From Nocardia anocheti (GTDB taxonomy: Bacteria > Actinomycetota > Actinomycetes > Mycobacteriales > Mycobacteriaceae), in assembly GCF_029675105.1 (NCBI RefSeq), contig NZ_JAQQFV010000001.1, positions 558,001 to 622,000 of the forward strand: a stretch of 64,000 bases of DNA, in the 5' to 3' direction. Below the pieces are notes generated by a model that ran no database searches, had not been told where the DNA came from, and was given only the letters and a program-made list of their open reading frames with translations. Positions within the stretch are counted from its first letter, which is position 1. Every line of letters begins with the position of its first letter. Position numbers and translations under genes: made by a program. Below, in pieces: positions 16,433 through 24,676 of this stretch.

Positions 16433-17127
16433 CTCACCGTGTGGGCGACGACAATGTGGCACATTTTCGTCGAGGAGCAGTCTCGAGAAGCGACCGCCGG
16501 GGTCGGTCGGTCGCCGTAGCTGTCGACGTAATCGGCGAAGTCGGCGGCATCGCGGGCGGCCTCGGCGCTGACGGCCGGGTAGTAGTCGGAGATCTGTTCG
16601 GGTGCCACGCCATCACGGACAAGCGCGGCGACATCCGCGGACGGCACGCGCGTTCCCTCGATCATCGGTTCACCGCCGCGGAGAGCTGGATCGACAGAAA
16701 CGTGGGTGCGTGGCGTGAGCAGGGCTGGAATGTGCCGCCCATCGCGGTAGAACGGCTCCAGGACCTCGACCATCTCGTGAATGACGGTCTGCGTGCGAGC
16801 GAGCACGAGGTCGGTAGCTCTATCCGGCTCTGCCAGGTAGATGGTGTCGCGGTCGGCGACGAGTCGATACTGCGACAGATGATCGCGTTCGCCGAGCCCG
16901 TCGCGAAGAGTGTCGAGGGCACGCCGGATCCGCTGCAATGACGCCTCTTGGCGCAACCGAACGCACGCGCGCAGCGCGACGACGTCTCTGAAGGAGTAAA
17001 GGATCGGACGGGTGGCCGAGATTTCAGGGGCGAGGACCGGTGCTCGATTGGGGAACGAACGCCGCCAGTGCGCGAGCTGACGCAGTGTCGCACCGGAGAG
17101 CGCGGCAGTCAGCTTCGGCGAGATCAT
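16366..17127 (-). CDS. DUF433 antitoxin-like protein with N-terminal MerR-like HTH
   Basis: The product is a 253-residue protein. An N-terminal winged-helix/MerR-like region (ATLRQLAHWRR, FRDVVALRACVRLRQE) is followed by a DUF433 domain (VSVDPALRGGEPMIEGTRVP, then VRDGVAPEQISDYYP). DUF433 proteins are antitoxins of DUF433/DUF5615 pairs. The conserved domain ends near 16510; the last roughly 40 residues read antisense through mazF and are probably not native. The ATG at 17127 is chosen because homology begins there. It is divergent from hsdM (88-bp gap). Confidence 0.82.
   Translation of the reverse strand: MISPKLTAALSGATLRQLAHWRRSFPNRAPVLAPEISATRPILYSFRDVVALRACVRLRQEASLQRIRRALDTLRDGLGERDHLSQYRLVADRDTIYLAEPDRATDLVLARTQTVIHEMVEVLEPFYRDGRHIPALLTPRTHVSVDPALRGGEPMIEGTRVPSADVAALVRDGVAPEQISDYYPAVSAEAARDAADFADYVDSYGDRPTPAVASRDCSSTKMCHIVVAHTVSQISSNAARIAAVRSGSASAGR
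16440..16475 (-). pseudogene. Possible N-terminal stub of a DUF5615 PIN-like toxin
   Basis: In the minus-strand frame next to the DUF433 frame, the sequence reads RLLLDENVPH, the characteristic opening of DUF5615 PIN-like toxins. In intact modules this toxin overlaps or directly follows the DUF433 antitoxin. Here similarity stops after about ten codons, where the tail of mazF begins. No start codon is obvious, so the call is an inference from motif and position. Confidence 0.35.
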
Positions 17128-17202
17128 CGGCCCTGGTACGGGCCAGGATCGGGGGTGTCGGCGATGGCTGGTGACACGGCAGGGCGTGTCGGTGGGGTGC
17201 GA

Positions 17203-17208
17203 TAGGGT
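17203..17208 (+). promoter_or_regulatory. TAGGGT -10 element for hsdM
   Basis: TAGGGT (TANNNT type) ends 7 nt before the hsdM GTG at 17216, consistent with a leaderless message for the restriction operon. Confidence 0.4.
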
Positions 17209-17215
17209 CTCGAGG

Positions 17216-18745
17216 GTGATTACGGGCGAGCTGCGCAGCAAGATCGACAGTCTTTGGGACGCGTTCTGGTCGGGTGGGATCTCCAATCCGCTCGAGGTGA
17301 TCGAGCAGATCACCTATCTGATCTTTCTGCGACGGCTCGACGACTCGCAGATGCTCAAGGAGAAGAAGGCGCAGCGCACCGGCAAGCCGATCGAGCGGCC
17401 GATCTACTCGCCGGAATTCGACCATCTGCGCTGGTCGAAGCTCCTCGGCAAGCATCCCGACGTGCTGTTCCCGATGTTCGGCGACGAGATCTTCCCGTGG
17501 TTGCGTGAGCTCGGCGGCACCGACAGCGGCGACGAGTCGACCTACGCCCATCACATGCGCGACGCCCGCTTCACCATCCCCACCCCGAACCTGCTCGGCA
17601 AGGTCGTCGACCTGATCAACGAGCTGCCGCTCAACGACGGCGACACGAAGGGCGACCTGTACGAGTACATGCTCGGCAAGCTCGCCACCGCTGGCCAGAA
17701 CGGCCAGTTCCGCACCCCGCGCCACATCATCGGCCTGATCGTCGCCATGATGAACCCCGGCCCCAATGACGAGATCTGCGACCCGGCCAGCGGCACCGCC
17801 GGTTTCCTCGTCGGCGCCGCCGAGTACATCGCCCAGCACCACAGCGCAGCGCTCTACGACCCCGAGACCCGCGCGCACTACGACAACGGCATGTTCCACG
17901 GCTTCGATTTCGACCACACCATGCTGCGTATCGCCAGCATGAACATGCTCATGCACGGCGTCGAGCAGCCGGACATCCGATACCGGGACTCGTTGGCGCA
18001 GAACGCTTCCGGCGAAGCGAACAAGTACTCGATGATCCTCGCGAATCCGCCCTTCGCGGGCAGCCTCGACTACGAGTCGACCGCCAAGGACCTCCTCAGC
18101 ATCGTCAAGACCAAGAAGACCGAACTCCTGTTCCTGGCCTTGTTCCTGCGCCTGCTCAAGCCTGGCGGCCGCGCGGCCGTGATCGTCCCCGACGGTGTGC
18201 TGTTCGGCTCCACCAAGGCGCACAAGGACCTTCGCAAGATGCTGGTCGAAGACCACAAACTCGACGCGGTCGTGAAGCTCCCCAGCGGCGTCTTCAAGCC
18301 CTACGCCGGTGTCTCCACCGCCATCCTGTTCTTCACCAAAACCAACAGCGGTGGAACGGATTCGGTGTGGTTCTACGAGGTCACCGCCGACGGCTACAGC
18401 CTCGACGACAAGCGCACACCACTCCTGCCCGAAACCAAGCTGGGCGCGGTACCGACCGCCGAGCTGAGCGCCGACGACTTCACCCGCAACAACCTGCCGG
18501 ACGTTCTGTCCCGCTTCGCTTTGCGCAACGCATCCGAGCAGGAGCGCCCCCGCACGGCACAGAGCTTCTGCGTACCACTCGCGGATATCGCCGCCCAGGA
18601 CTACGACCTTTCCCTGAACCGGTACAAGGAGATCGTCCACGAGGAGATCGAACACCGGCCGCCGCTGGAGATCATCGAGGAATTGGAGACGATCGAAGGC
18701 GAGATTCAGCAGGGGCTGTCGGAGTTGAAGGGGATGCTCGGATGA
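17216..18745 (+). CDS. hsdM: Type I restriction-modification system, methyltransferase subunit
   Basis: HsdM transfers a methyl group from S-adenosylmethionine to adenine N6 in the sequence chosen by HsdS, protecting host DNA. The 509-residue product has the HsdM N-terminal helical domain (LWDAFWSGGI, VIEQITYLIFLRRLDD), SAM-binding motif I at about residues 187-198 (DPASGTAGFLVG) and catalytic NPPF at about 277. Length is typical. GTG at 17216 is preferred because the HsdM domain starts there and TAGGGT lies 7 nt upstream. ATG of hsdS overlaps its stop (ATGA), so the subunits are translationally coupled. Confidence 0.96.
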   Translation: MITGELRSKIDSLWDAFWSGGISNPLEVIEQITYLIFLRRLDDSQMLKEKKAQRTGKPIERPIYSPEFDHLRWSKLLGKHPDVLFPMFGDEIFPWLRELGGTDSGDESTYAHHMRDARFTIPTPNLLGKVVDLINELPLNDGDTKGDLYEYMLGKLATAGQNGQFRTPRHIIGLIVAMMNPGPNDEICDPASGTAGFLVGAAEYIAQHHSAALYDPETRAHYDNGMFHGFDFDHTMLRIASMNMLMHGVEQPDIRYRDSLAQNASGEANKYSMILANPPFAGSLDYESTAKDLLSIVKTKKTELLFLALFLRLLKPGGRAAVIVPDGVLFGSTKAHKDLRKMLVEDHKLDAVVKLPSGVFKPYAGVSTAILFFTKTNSGGTDSVWFYEVTADGYSLDDKRTPLLPETKLGAVPTAELSADDFTRNNLPDVLSRFALRNASEQERPRTAQSFCVPLADIAAQDYDLSLNRYKEIVHEEIEHRPPLEIIEELETIEGEIQQGLSELKGMLG

Positions 18746-19911
18746 CGGTGGCCCGTTTGGACAAGGTTGTTACAATCACGATGGGACAGGCGCCCCCCGG
18801 CGAGTCATACAACAACGAAGGCAATGGCCTCCCCCTGATTGCTGGTGCGGGCGATTTCACTCGAAGCGGAATCGAGGTAAAGAAGTACACAACGAATTCG
18901 TCGAAGACATCGGTCCCCGGAGACATTATTCTCGGAATCAGGGCTTCAATTGGTGACAAGAGGGTCGCCGACGGCAAATACGCGCTTGGTCGCGGGGTTG
19001 CATCGCTTCGGCCGACAGAGTTGATCAATCGGCGCTACCTTTGGCACTGGTTAAGCCATGTTGCGGATGAACTTGCTGGCAAAGGAAAGGGTGCGACCTT
19101 TAAGCAAGTGAATCGCCAAGACATCGGCGAAATGCGAATCGATGTCCTGCCTATCCTCGCTCAGCAGCGGATTGCTGATGTGCTGGATCGGGTGGATGAG
19201 CTGCGGGCGAAGCGCCGCCAGTCCATCGCCCTCCTCGATGACCTCGCCCAATCCATCTTCCTCGACATGTTCAGTGATCCCCTGGCTCGCGCGGGTGGAA
19301 GTACGCTTGCAGACGCGTGCGCCGACATTCGTACGGGACCATTCGGTTCAAGCGTGCATAAAGAGGACTATGTTACTGGTGGCGTGCCCCTGGTCAATCC
19401 GGTTCACATCGTTCGTGGAAGAATTCGGCCTGACATGTCGTTGTCGGTAGCCTCGGATAAAGCTATCGAGCTTGCAAACTTTGTTTTACGTCAAGGTGAT
19501 ATTGTAATGGCGAGGCGAGGGGAGATGGGTCGGTGTGCGGTAGTCACGGAAAGCGAGGAAGGCTACCTTTGTGGTACCGGCTCGCTGATTATTCGTCTGC
19601 AGTTGCATCACCGTGCCGAGTTCTTTAGTGCCGCAATTTCTCAACCTTCCGTTCGTCGTTACCTTGAAGATAAGTCTCTCGGGGCCACGTTGCCGAACTT
19701 GAATCAGGGTATCGTGTCAAAGATTCCTCTTAAAATCCCTGAAGCTGCCGAACAAGATGAATTCGCTCGGCGTCTTGCGCGAGTCAACTCGATGATAGTT
19801 GCGCAGCGCGGCAACTTGTCGGACCTCGACATCCTCTTCGCTTCCCTCCAGTCCCGTGCCTTCGCTGGCAACCTGTGGAAGGATGACTCCAAGGATCAAG
19901 AGGGGGAGTAA
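18742..19911 (+). CDS. hsdS: Type I restriction-modification system, specificity subunit
   Basis: HsdS sets the bipartite DNA target of the complex. The 389-residue product has two target-recognition domains, each ending in a conserved helix: the first closes with LAQQRIADVLDRVDELRAKR (about residues 135-165), the second with EQDEFARRLARVNSMI near the end. Base composition drops sharply inside the gene: 19441-19500 is about 43% G+C, against roughly 65-70% around it. This is typical of exchanged recognition domains. ATG at 18742 overlaps the hsdM stop. hsdR follows after 5 bp, behind AGGGGGAG. Confidence 0.95.
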   Translation: MTVARLDKVVTITMGQAPPGESYNNEGNGLPLIAGAGDFTRSGIEVKKYTTNSSKTSVPGDIILGIRASIGDKRVADGKYALGRGVASLRPTELINRRYLWHWLSHVADELAGKGKGATFKQVNRQDIGEMRIDVLPILAQQRIADVLDRVDELRAKRRQSIALLDDLAQSIFLDMFSDPLARAGGSTLADACADIRTGPFGSSVHKEDYVTGGVPLVNPVHIVRGRIRPDMSLSVASDKAIELANFVLRQGDIVMARRGEMGRCAVVTESEEGYLCGTGSLIIRLQLHHRAEFFSAAISQPSVRRYLEDKSLGATLPNLNQGIVSKIPLKIPEAAEQDEFARRLARVNSMIVAQRGNLSDLDILFASLQSRAFAGNLWKDDSKDQEGE

Positions 19912-19916
19912 CTTTC

Positions 19917-22900
19917 GTGAGCAACTTCGAGTTCCTGCGGGCGGAATGGCCCTCGCTGTTCACCGAGGCGGTCCGGGCCGAGCGGGCGGGGATCGCTGAT
20001 CCGCGCGTGGCTTGCATCGCGGCTCGCAGGACTGTGGAGTTGACGGTGGGGTGGCTGTATGACGCCGAGGCCTCGCTGAAGAAGCCGTATCACAATGATC
20101 TGGCGGGCAAGATCAACGAGCCGACGATGGTGGCGCTCGTCGGCACTGATCGGCGGGCCAAGATGGATCTGATCCGCAAGGTCGGCAATGACGGGGTGCA
20201 CGGGACCAAGCCGATCTCGGACAAGACTTCCCTGCCGTTGCTGCGGGAGCTGTTCCAGGTGATGTTCTGGTTGGCTCGCAACTACTCGACCGATCCGCTG
20301 AACGTGCCGCCGTCGCATCTGGCCTTCGATGCAGGCAAGGTGCCGCGGCCGCTCACTGCCGCCGACCGGCGTAAGAAGCAGGCCGAGGCGCAGGCGATGC
20401 TCGCCGAGTACGAGCAGCAGCGTGCGGAGCTGGCGGCGCAGCGGGACGCCAATGCCGATCTCGAGGCCGAGCTCGCGCAGTTGCGGGCGGAGGTGGCCGC
20501 GGCGAAGAAGGCCAATCAGGCCGTTCCGGACGAGCACGATTACACCGAGGACAAGACCCGCGAGTTCTATATCGACCGGTTGCTCGCCGAGGCGGGGTGG
20601 GCGCTCACCAATGCCGAAGACCGCGAGTACCCGGTCACCGGTCTGCCGACCAAGACGGGCAAAGGGCGCGTGGACTACGTGCTCTGGGATGACGATGGCA
20701 AGCCGCTCGGCCTGGTCGAGGCGAAGCGATCGGCCAAGGACCCGGATCTGGCTGGGAAGGCGCAGGCGCGGCAGTACGCCGACGTGCTCGAACAAGCCAC
20801 CGGGCAGCGGCCGATCATCTACTACACCAATGGTTTCGAGACCTGGATCTGGGACGACGCGTTCTATCCGCCGCGCAAGGTGCAGGGCTTCCACACCAAG
20901 GACGAACTGCGCCTGCTCGTGCAGCGTCGCGCCGGTCGCAGGCCGTTGGCGACCGAGACGATCAACGCGCAGATTGTCGAACGGGCCTATCAGACCCGGG
21001 CGATTCGCAAGATCGGTGAGTCGTTCGAGAAACAGAACCGGCGCCAAGCGCTGCTGGTGATGGCTACCGGCACCGGAAAGACCCGCACCGCTATCGCGCT
21101 GGTGGACCTGCTGGCCAAGGCCGACTGGGTGAAGCGGGTGCTGTTCCTCGCCGATCGGCAAGCGCTGGTGCAGCAGGCGGCCAACGCGTTCAAGGCGCAC
21201 CTGCCGGGCCTGACTCCGGTGAACCTGCTCACCGACAAGAGTGAGACCGGTCGGGTCTACGTCTGCACCTATCAGACGATGATGGGGCTCGCCCAGGAGT
21301 ACGACGAGGCGGGCGTGAAACGGTTCGGTCCGGGGCATTTCGACCTGGTAATCATCGATGAGGCGCACCGGTCGGTGTATCAGAAGTACGGCGCGCTGTT
21401 CACCTACTTCGATTCGCTGTTGGTCGGCCTCACCGCTACCCCGCGCGACGACATCGACCACAACACCTACCAGCTGTTCCACCTCGAAGACGGCATGCCC
21501 ACCGACTACTACGACCTCGACGACGCGGTAGCCGAGAAGCATCTCGTGCCGCCGACGGTCGTCGAGGTGCCGTTGCGGTTTCCGACGCGCGGCATCCGCT
21601 ACGACGAGCTGTCGGAAGCGGAAAAAGAGGCATGGGAGGCCATCGACTGGGCCGCCGACGATGACGACGTGCCCGACGAGATCGCCGCCGACGACCTCAA
21701 CAAGTTCTTGTTCAACGCCGACACCGTCGACAAGATGCTCGAGACGGTGATGGAGTTCGGGCTCAAAGTGCCCGGTGGCGAGCACATCGGCAAGACCATC
21801 GTGTTCGCGCGAAACACCAAGCACGCCAAGCTGATCGCCGAGCGGTTCGACATCCTCTACCCGCACTATCGCGGCGGCTTCGCCAGCATCATCACCAGCC
21901 AGGCCGATAACGCACAAAGCCTGATCGAAGCCTTCGAAAAGCCGGACACCGCACCGTTTCTAGCGATCTCGGTCGACATGCTCGACACCGGCATCGACGT
22001 GCCAGCGGTGGTGAACCTGGTGTTCGCGAAGACGGTGCGATCCAAGACCAAGTTCTGGCAGATGCTCGGCCGGGGCACCCGGCTGTGCAAGGACCTGTTC
22101 GGGCCGGGGCAGGACAAGACCGGGTTCGTCGTGTTCGACCTCGGCCGCAATGTCGAGTACTTCAACCAGAACCTGGCCACTGCCGAAGGCCGGGCCACAG
22201 TATCGGTGCGGGAGAAGGTGTTCCGCCAGCGCGTGGCATTACTGGCCGCGCTCGACCAGGCCGCGGAGCCGGGCGAGGCTCCGACGGAGATACCCGACAC
22301 CGAACCGCACAGCGTCGGCGATCTGCGCTGGCAGGTGGCGCGCACGCTGCGCGATCAGATCGCGGGGATGAACCGCGACAGCATCGAAGTGCGCGGCCAC
22401 CTGCGCCAGGTCGAAGCGTTCACCGACCCGGGCGCGTGGCAGCGGATCACCGTCGACAAGCAGGCGGAACTGGAACAGCTCGGCTCGCTGCCCACCGAAC
22501 GCGTCGAAGACGGCAATACGACACCAGCCAAGCGGTTCGACTACCTCCTGCTACGCCTGCAATACGCCCACCTCACGGGTGAGCCGGGATACCTCGCGCT
22601 GAGCGCGCAGGTGCGCGAGCTCGCGACCGAACTGCTGAGCCCGGAACTCCAGAACATTCCACTGGTCGCCGCGCAGCACGACTTCCTCACCGACATCTGC
22701 GCCGACAGCTGGTGGGAAGACGTCACCTTGCCGATGCTCGAGTCCGTGCGTCGCCGCCTGCGCGGGCTCGTCGGCAATATCACCGCCAAGCCGCGGAGTC
22801 CCATCTACACCGACTTCGAGGACGAGCTCGGCGAACTGTCGATCAAGGAGCTGACCGCACTGGCGGGCCTGCGCGACAAGAAGCGGTTCAAAGCCAAGGC

Positions 22901-23369
22901 CCGCGCCTACCTCACCGAGCATGCCGATCACGTGGCGGTGCAGAAGTTGCGCCGCAATCGGCAGATCACCTCCACCGACGTGCAGTATCTCGAGGGCATC
23001 TTCCTCGACGAAGGCTTCGCCACCAGCGAGGACATCGCCGAGGCGAAAGCCGCCCACGACGGTGAGCTCGGTCTGTTCCTGCGCTCACTGACCGGGCTGG
23101 AGGAACAGGCGGCCCGCGACTCCTTCGATGCGTTCCAGTCCGGTCGCCCGCTCACCGCCAACCAGCTCGATTTCCTGGACCTGCTGGTGAAGGTGATCGT
23201 CGCGAACGGCATCGTCGAGGTGGGCTCGCTCTACGATCCCCCGTTCAGTCAGCGCTACCCCAACGGTCCTGATGTCGTGTTCCCCGACACCGCCGACCTG
23301 GACGAAATCGAGGCCATCCTCCGACAGTTACGCGCCACTGCCATCCCCGTCGATGCCCGCACGGCATAG
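19917..23369 (+). CDS. hsdR: Type I restriction endonuclease subunit R, EcoEI-like with DUF4145 N-terminus
   Basis: HsdR translocates and cuts unmodified DNA. The 1150-residue product has, in order: a DUF4145-like N-terminal domain (about 1-125), a Glu/Ala-rich coiled coil (about 155-205), the HSDR_N nuclease (RVDYVLW near 250, VEAKRS near 267, a PD-(D/E)xK arrangement), an SF2 motor with MATGTGKT (about 382), DEAH (about 480), GLTATPRDD and QMLGRGTRLCKD (about 715), and an EcoEI-type C-terminal domain. All motor and nuclease motifs look intact. GTG at 19917 has AGGGGGAG upstream. It completes an apparently functional hsdMSR operon. Confidence 0.96.
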   Translation: MSNFEFLRAEWPSLFTEAVRAERAGIADPRVACIAARRTVELTVGWLYDAEASLKKPYHNDLAGKINEPTMVALVGTDRRAKMDLIRKVGNDGVHGTKPISDKTSLPLLRELFQVMFWLARNYSTDPLNVPPSHLAFDAGKVPRPLTAADRRKKQAEAQAMLAEYEQQRAELAAQRDANADLEAELAQLRAEVAAAKKANQAVPDEHDYTEDKTREFYIDRLLAEAGWALTNAEDREYPVTGLPTKTGKGRVDYVLWDDDGKPLGLVEAKRSAKDPDLAGKAQARQYADVLEQATGQRPIIYYTNGFETWIWDDAFYPPRKVQGFHTKDELRLLVQRRAGRRPLATETINAQIVERAYQTRAIRKIGESFEKQNRRQALLVMATGTGKTRTAIALVDLLAKADWVKRVLFLADRQALVQQAANAFKAHLPGLTPVNLLTDKSETGRVYVCTYQTMMGLAQEYDEAGVKRFGPGHFDLVIIDEAHRSVYQKYGALFTYFDSLLVGLTATPRDDIDHNTYQLFHLEDGMPTDYYDLDDAVAEKHLVPPTVVEVPLRFPTRGIRYDELSEAEKEAWEAIDWAADDDDVPDEIAADDLNKFLFNADTVDKMLETVMEFGLKVPGGEHIGKTIVFARNTKHAKLIAERFDILYPHYRGGFASIITSQADNAQSLIEAFEKPDTAPFLAISVDMLDTGIDVPAVVNLVFAKTVRSKTKFWQMLGRGTRLCKDLFGPGQDKTGFVVFDLGRNVEYFNQNLATAEGRATVSVREKVFRQRVALLAALDQAAEPGEAPTEIPDTEPHSVGDLRWQVARTLRDQIAGMNRDSIEVRGHLRQVEAFTDPGAWQRITVDKQAELEQLGSLPTERVEDGNTTPAKRFDYLLLRLQYAHLTGEPGYLALSAQVRELATELLSPELQNIPLVAAQHDFLTDICADSWWEDVTLPMLESVRRRLRGLVGNITAKPRSPIYTDFEDELGELSIKELTALAGLRDKKRFKAKARAYLTEHADHVAVQKLRRNRQITSTDVQYLEGIFLDEGFATSEDIAEAKAAHDGELGLFLRSLTGLEEQAARDSFDAFQSGRPLTANQLDFLDLLVKVIVANGIVEVGSLYDPPFSQRYPNGPDVVFPDTADLDEIEAILRQLRATAIPVDARTA

Positions 23370-23424
23370 TTCGCGGCCACTCAGGCCCGAGGCAAGCGCA
23401 ACTACTCTGCGTCTTGCTATAGGT

Positions 23425-23446
23425 TTACTATAATAAGCTATAGTAA
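23425..23446. promoter_or_regulatory. AT-rich operator/promoter palindrome upstream of fic
   Basis: TTACTATA (23425-23432) is repeated inverted as TATAGTAA (23439-23446) around a 6-nt centre. A related CTATAG half-site lies at 23417-23422. A perfect TATAAT (23429-23434) is embedded, so a bound repressor would cover the promoter. This is among the most AT-rich short stretches of the window. Confidence 0.6.
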
Positions 23447-23450
23447 GAGC

Positions 23451-23486
23451 ATGGTTGCTGTACTTTGCGGACGCGGCCCCAGATGA
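23451..23486 (+). other. 11-codon leader frame overlapping the fic start
   Basis: An ATG behind AAGAG opens a frame MVAVLCGRGPR whose stop overlaps the fic start codon as ATGA (23483-23486). This is the classic geometry for translational coupling. It is too short to call a gene with confidence. Confidence 0.35.
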
Positions 23487-24676
23487 CTTGGCCGCCGCAC
23501 CGGCTCGAAGAGCTTGCGTGGACGCCGCAGCGTCGGCAGGGTTCGCGCGCCGACCGCACACTCGAGCGCGTCACTGTCGCGATACCGCCGCTGATCGCCG
23601 ACCTCGAGTACGTACCGAGCGGGTCGGTGGGCAGTGCGAACGAGGCCGCGGTGATCGCGGTGTCGAAGTTGGAAGCCGGGTACGGGCAGTACCTGTCTCC
23701 CCTGGCCGATTTCCTGCTCCGCAGCGAATCCGTGGCGTCGTCGAAGATCGAGCACATCGACGCGGGTTGGCGCGCGTTCGGTCGGGCCGTAGGCGGTGCG
23801 AAAGCGAGCGATGAGGCGAAATCCCAGCTCGCGGCGGTGCAAGCACTGGCAGCGATGGTCAACTCAGCGGGTTCCGGACCGATCACGGCAGACGATCTTC
23901 TCGGGGCACACAGACTGTTGATGGCCCCCGACTACTACGCCGCGCGGAGCTCGGGCCGGTACCGGTCCGTCCAGAACTGGATCGGTGGTAGCGACTACAC
24001 CCCGATGGACGCTCTGTTCGTCCCGCCGCCACCAGTGCTGGTACCCGAGCTGATGGCCGACCTGGTGGATTTCGTCGCCCGGCGAGACCTACCGATCTTC
24101 GCGCAAGCTGCCATCGCGCACGCTCAGTTCGAGTCCATCCACCCGTTCGAGGATGGCAACGGGCGGATCGGCCGGGCCCTGATCAGTGCGATTCTTCGGC
24201 ATCGCGGGTTGACCGATCGGGTGACCGTCCCCCTCGCCTCCGTCATGCTCGCAGACACCCGCCGCTACTTCGCCCAGCTCACCGCCTATCGCGCGGGTGA
24301 CGCGGGCCGGTTCATCGAGTACGTCGCGGTGGCGGCAGTGCACTCGAGCGCGGCAGCGGTCGATTCGGCACTCACCCTCGCCGACCTGCCGAATCGCTGG
24401 CGTGAGCGGGCAAAACCTCGTGCGAACTCGTCCGAGGCGACGCTGCTCGAGCATCTGCTCGACCATCCGATTCTCAACGCCGACACCGCGAACTCGCTCA
24501 CCGGCACCACCGAGGCGGCGACCTACCGGGCTCTCGACCGGCTCGTCGAGGCGGGGGTTCTCGAGGTGCTCTCGGAGTCCAAACGCAACCGTGTCTGGGC
24601 GGTGACCGACGTGCTCGCCGAACTAGACGCACTGGGTGCCGCCATCGGTCGCCGGACGACGGAAATGTTGTCCTAA
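23483..24676 (+). CDS. Fic-family protein with C-terminal winged helix
   Basis: Fic enzymes transfer AMP (or another nucleotide part) to hydroxyl groups of target proteins. The 397-residue product has a Fic N-terminal domain, the full catalytic motif HPFEDGNGRIGR at about residues 220-231, and a C-terminal winged-helix segment (TANSLTGTTEAATYRALDRL, then EVLSESKRNRVW). An SxxxE-type inhibitory helix is suggested by SSKIEH in the N-terminal domain. This class-II layout often autoregulates its own gene. The ATG at 23483 overlaps the stop of an 11-codon leader frame. Position next to hsdR places it in the defence island; the target is unknown. Confidence 0.92.
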   Translation: MTWPPHRLEELAWTPQRRQGSRADRTLERVTVAIPPLIADLEYVPSGSVGSANEAAVIAVSKLEAGYGQYLSPLADFLLRSESVASSKIEHIDAGWRAFGRAVGGAKASDEAKSQLAAVQALAAMVNSAGSGPITADDLLGAHRLLMAPDYYAARSSGRYRSVQNWIGGSDYTPMDALFVPPPPVLVPELMADLVDFVARRDLPIFAQAAIAHAQFESIHPFEDGNGRIGRALISAILRHRGLTDRVTVPLASVMLADTRRYFAQLTAYRAGDAGRFIEYVAVAAVHSSAAAVDSALTLADLPNRWRERAKPRANSSEATLLEHLLDHPILNADTANSLTGTTEAATYRALDRLVEAGVLEVLSESKRNRVWAVTDVLAELDALGAAIGRRTTEMLS

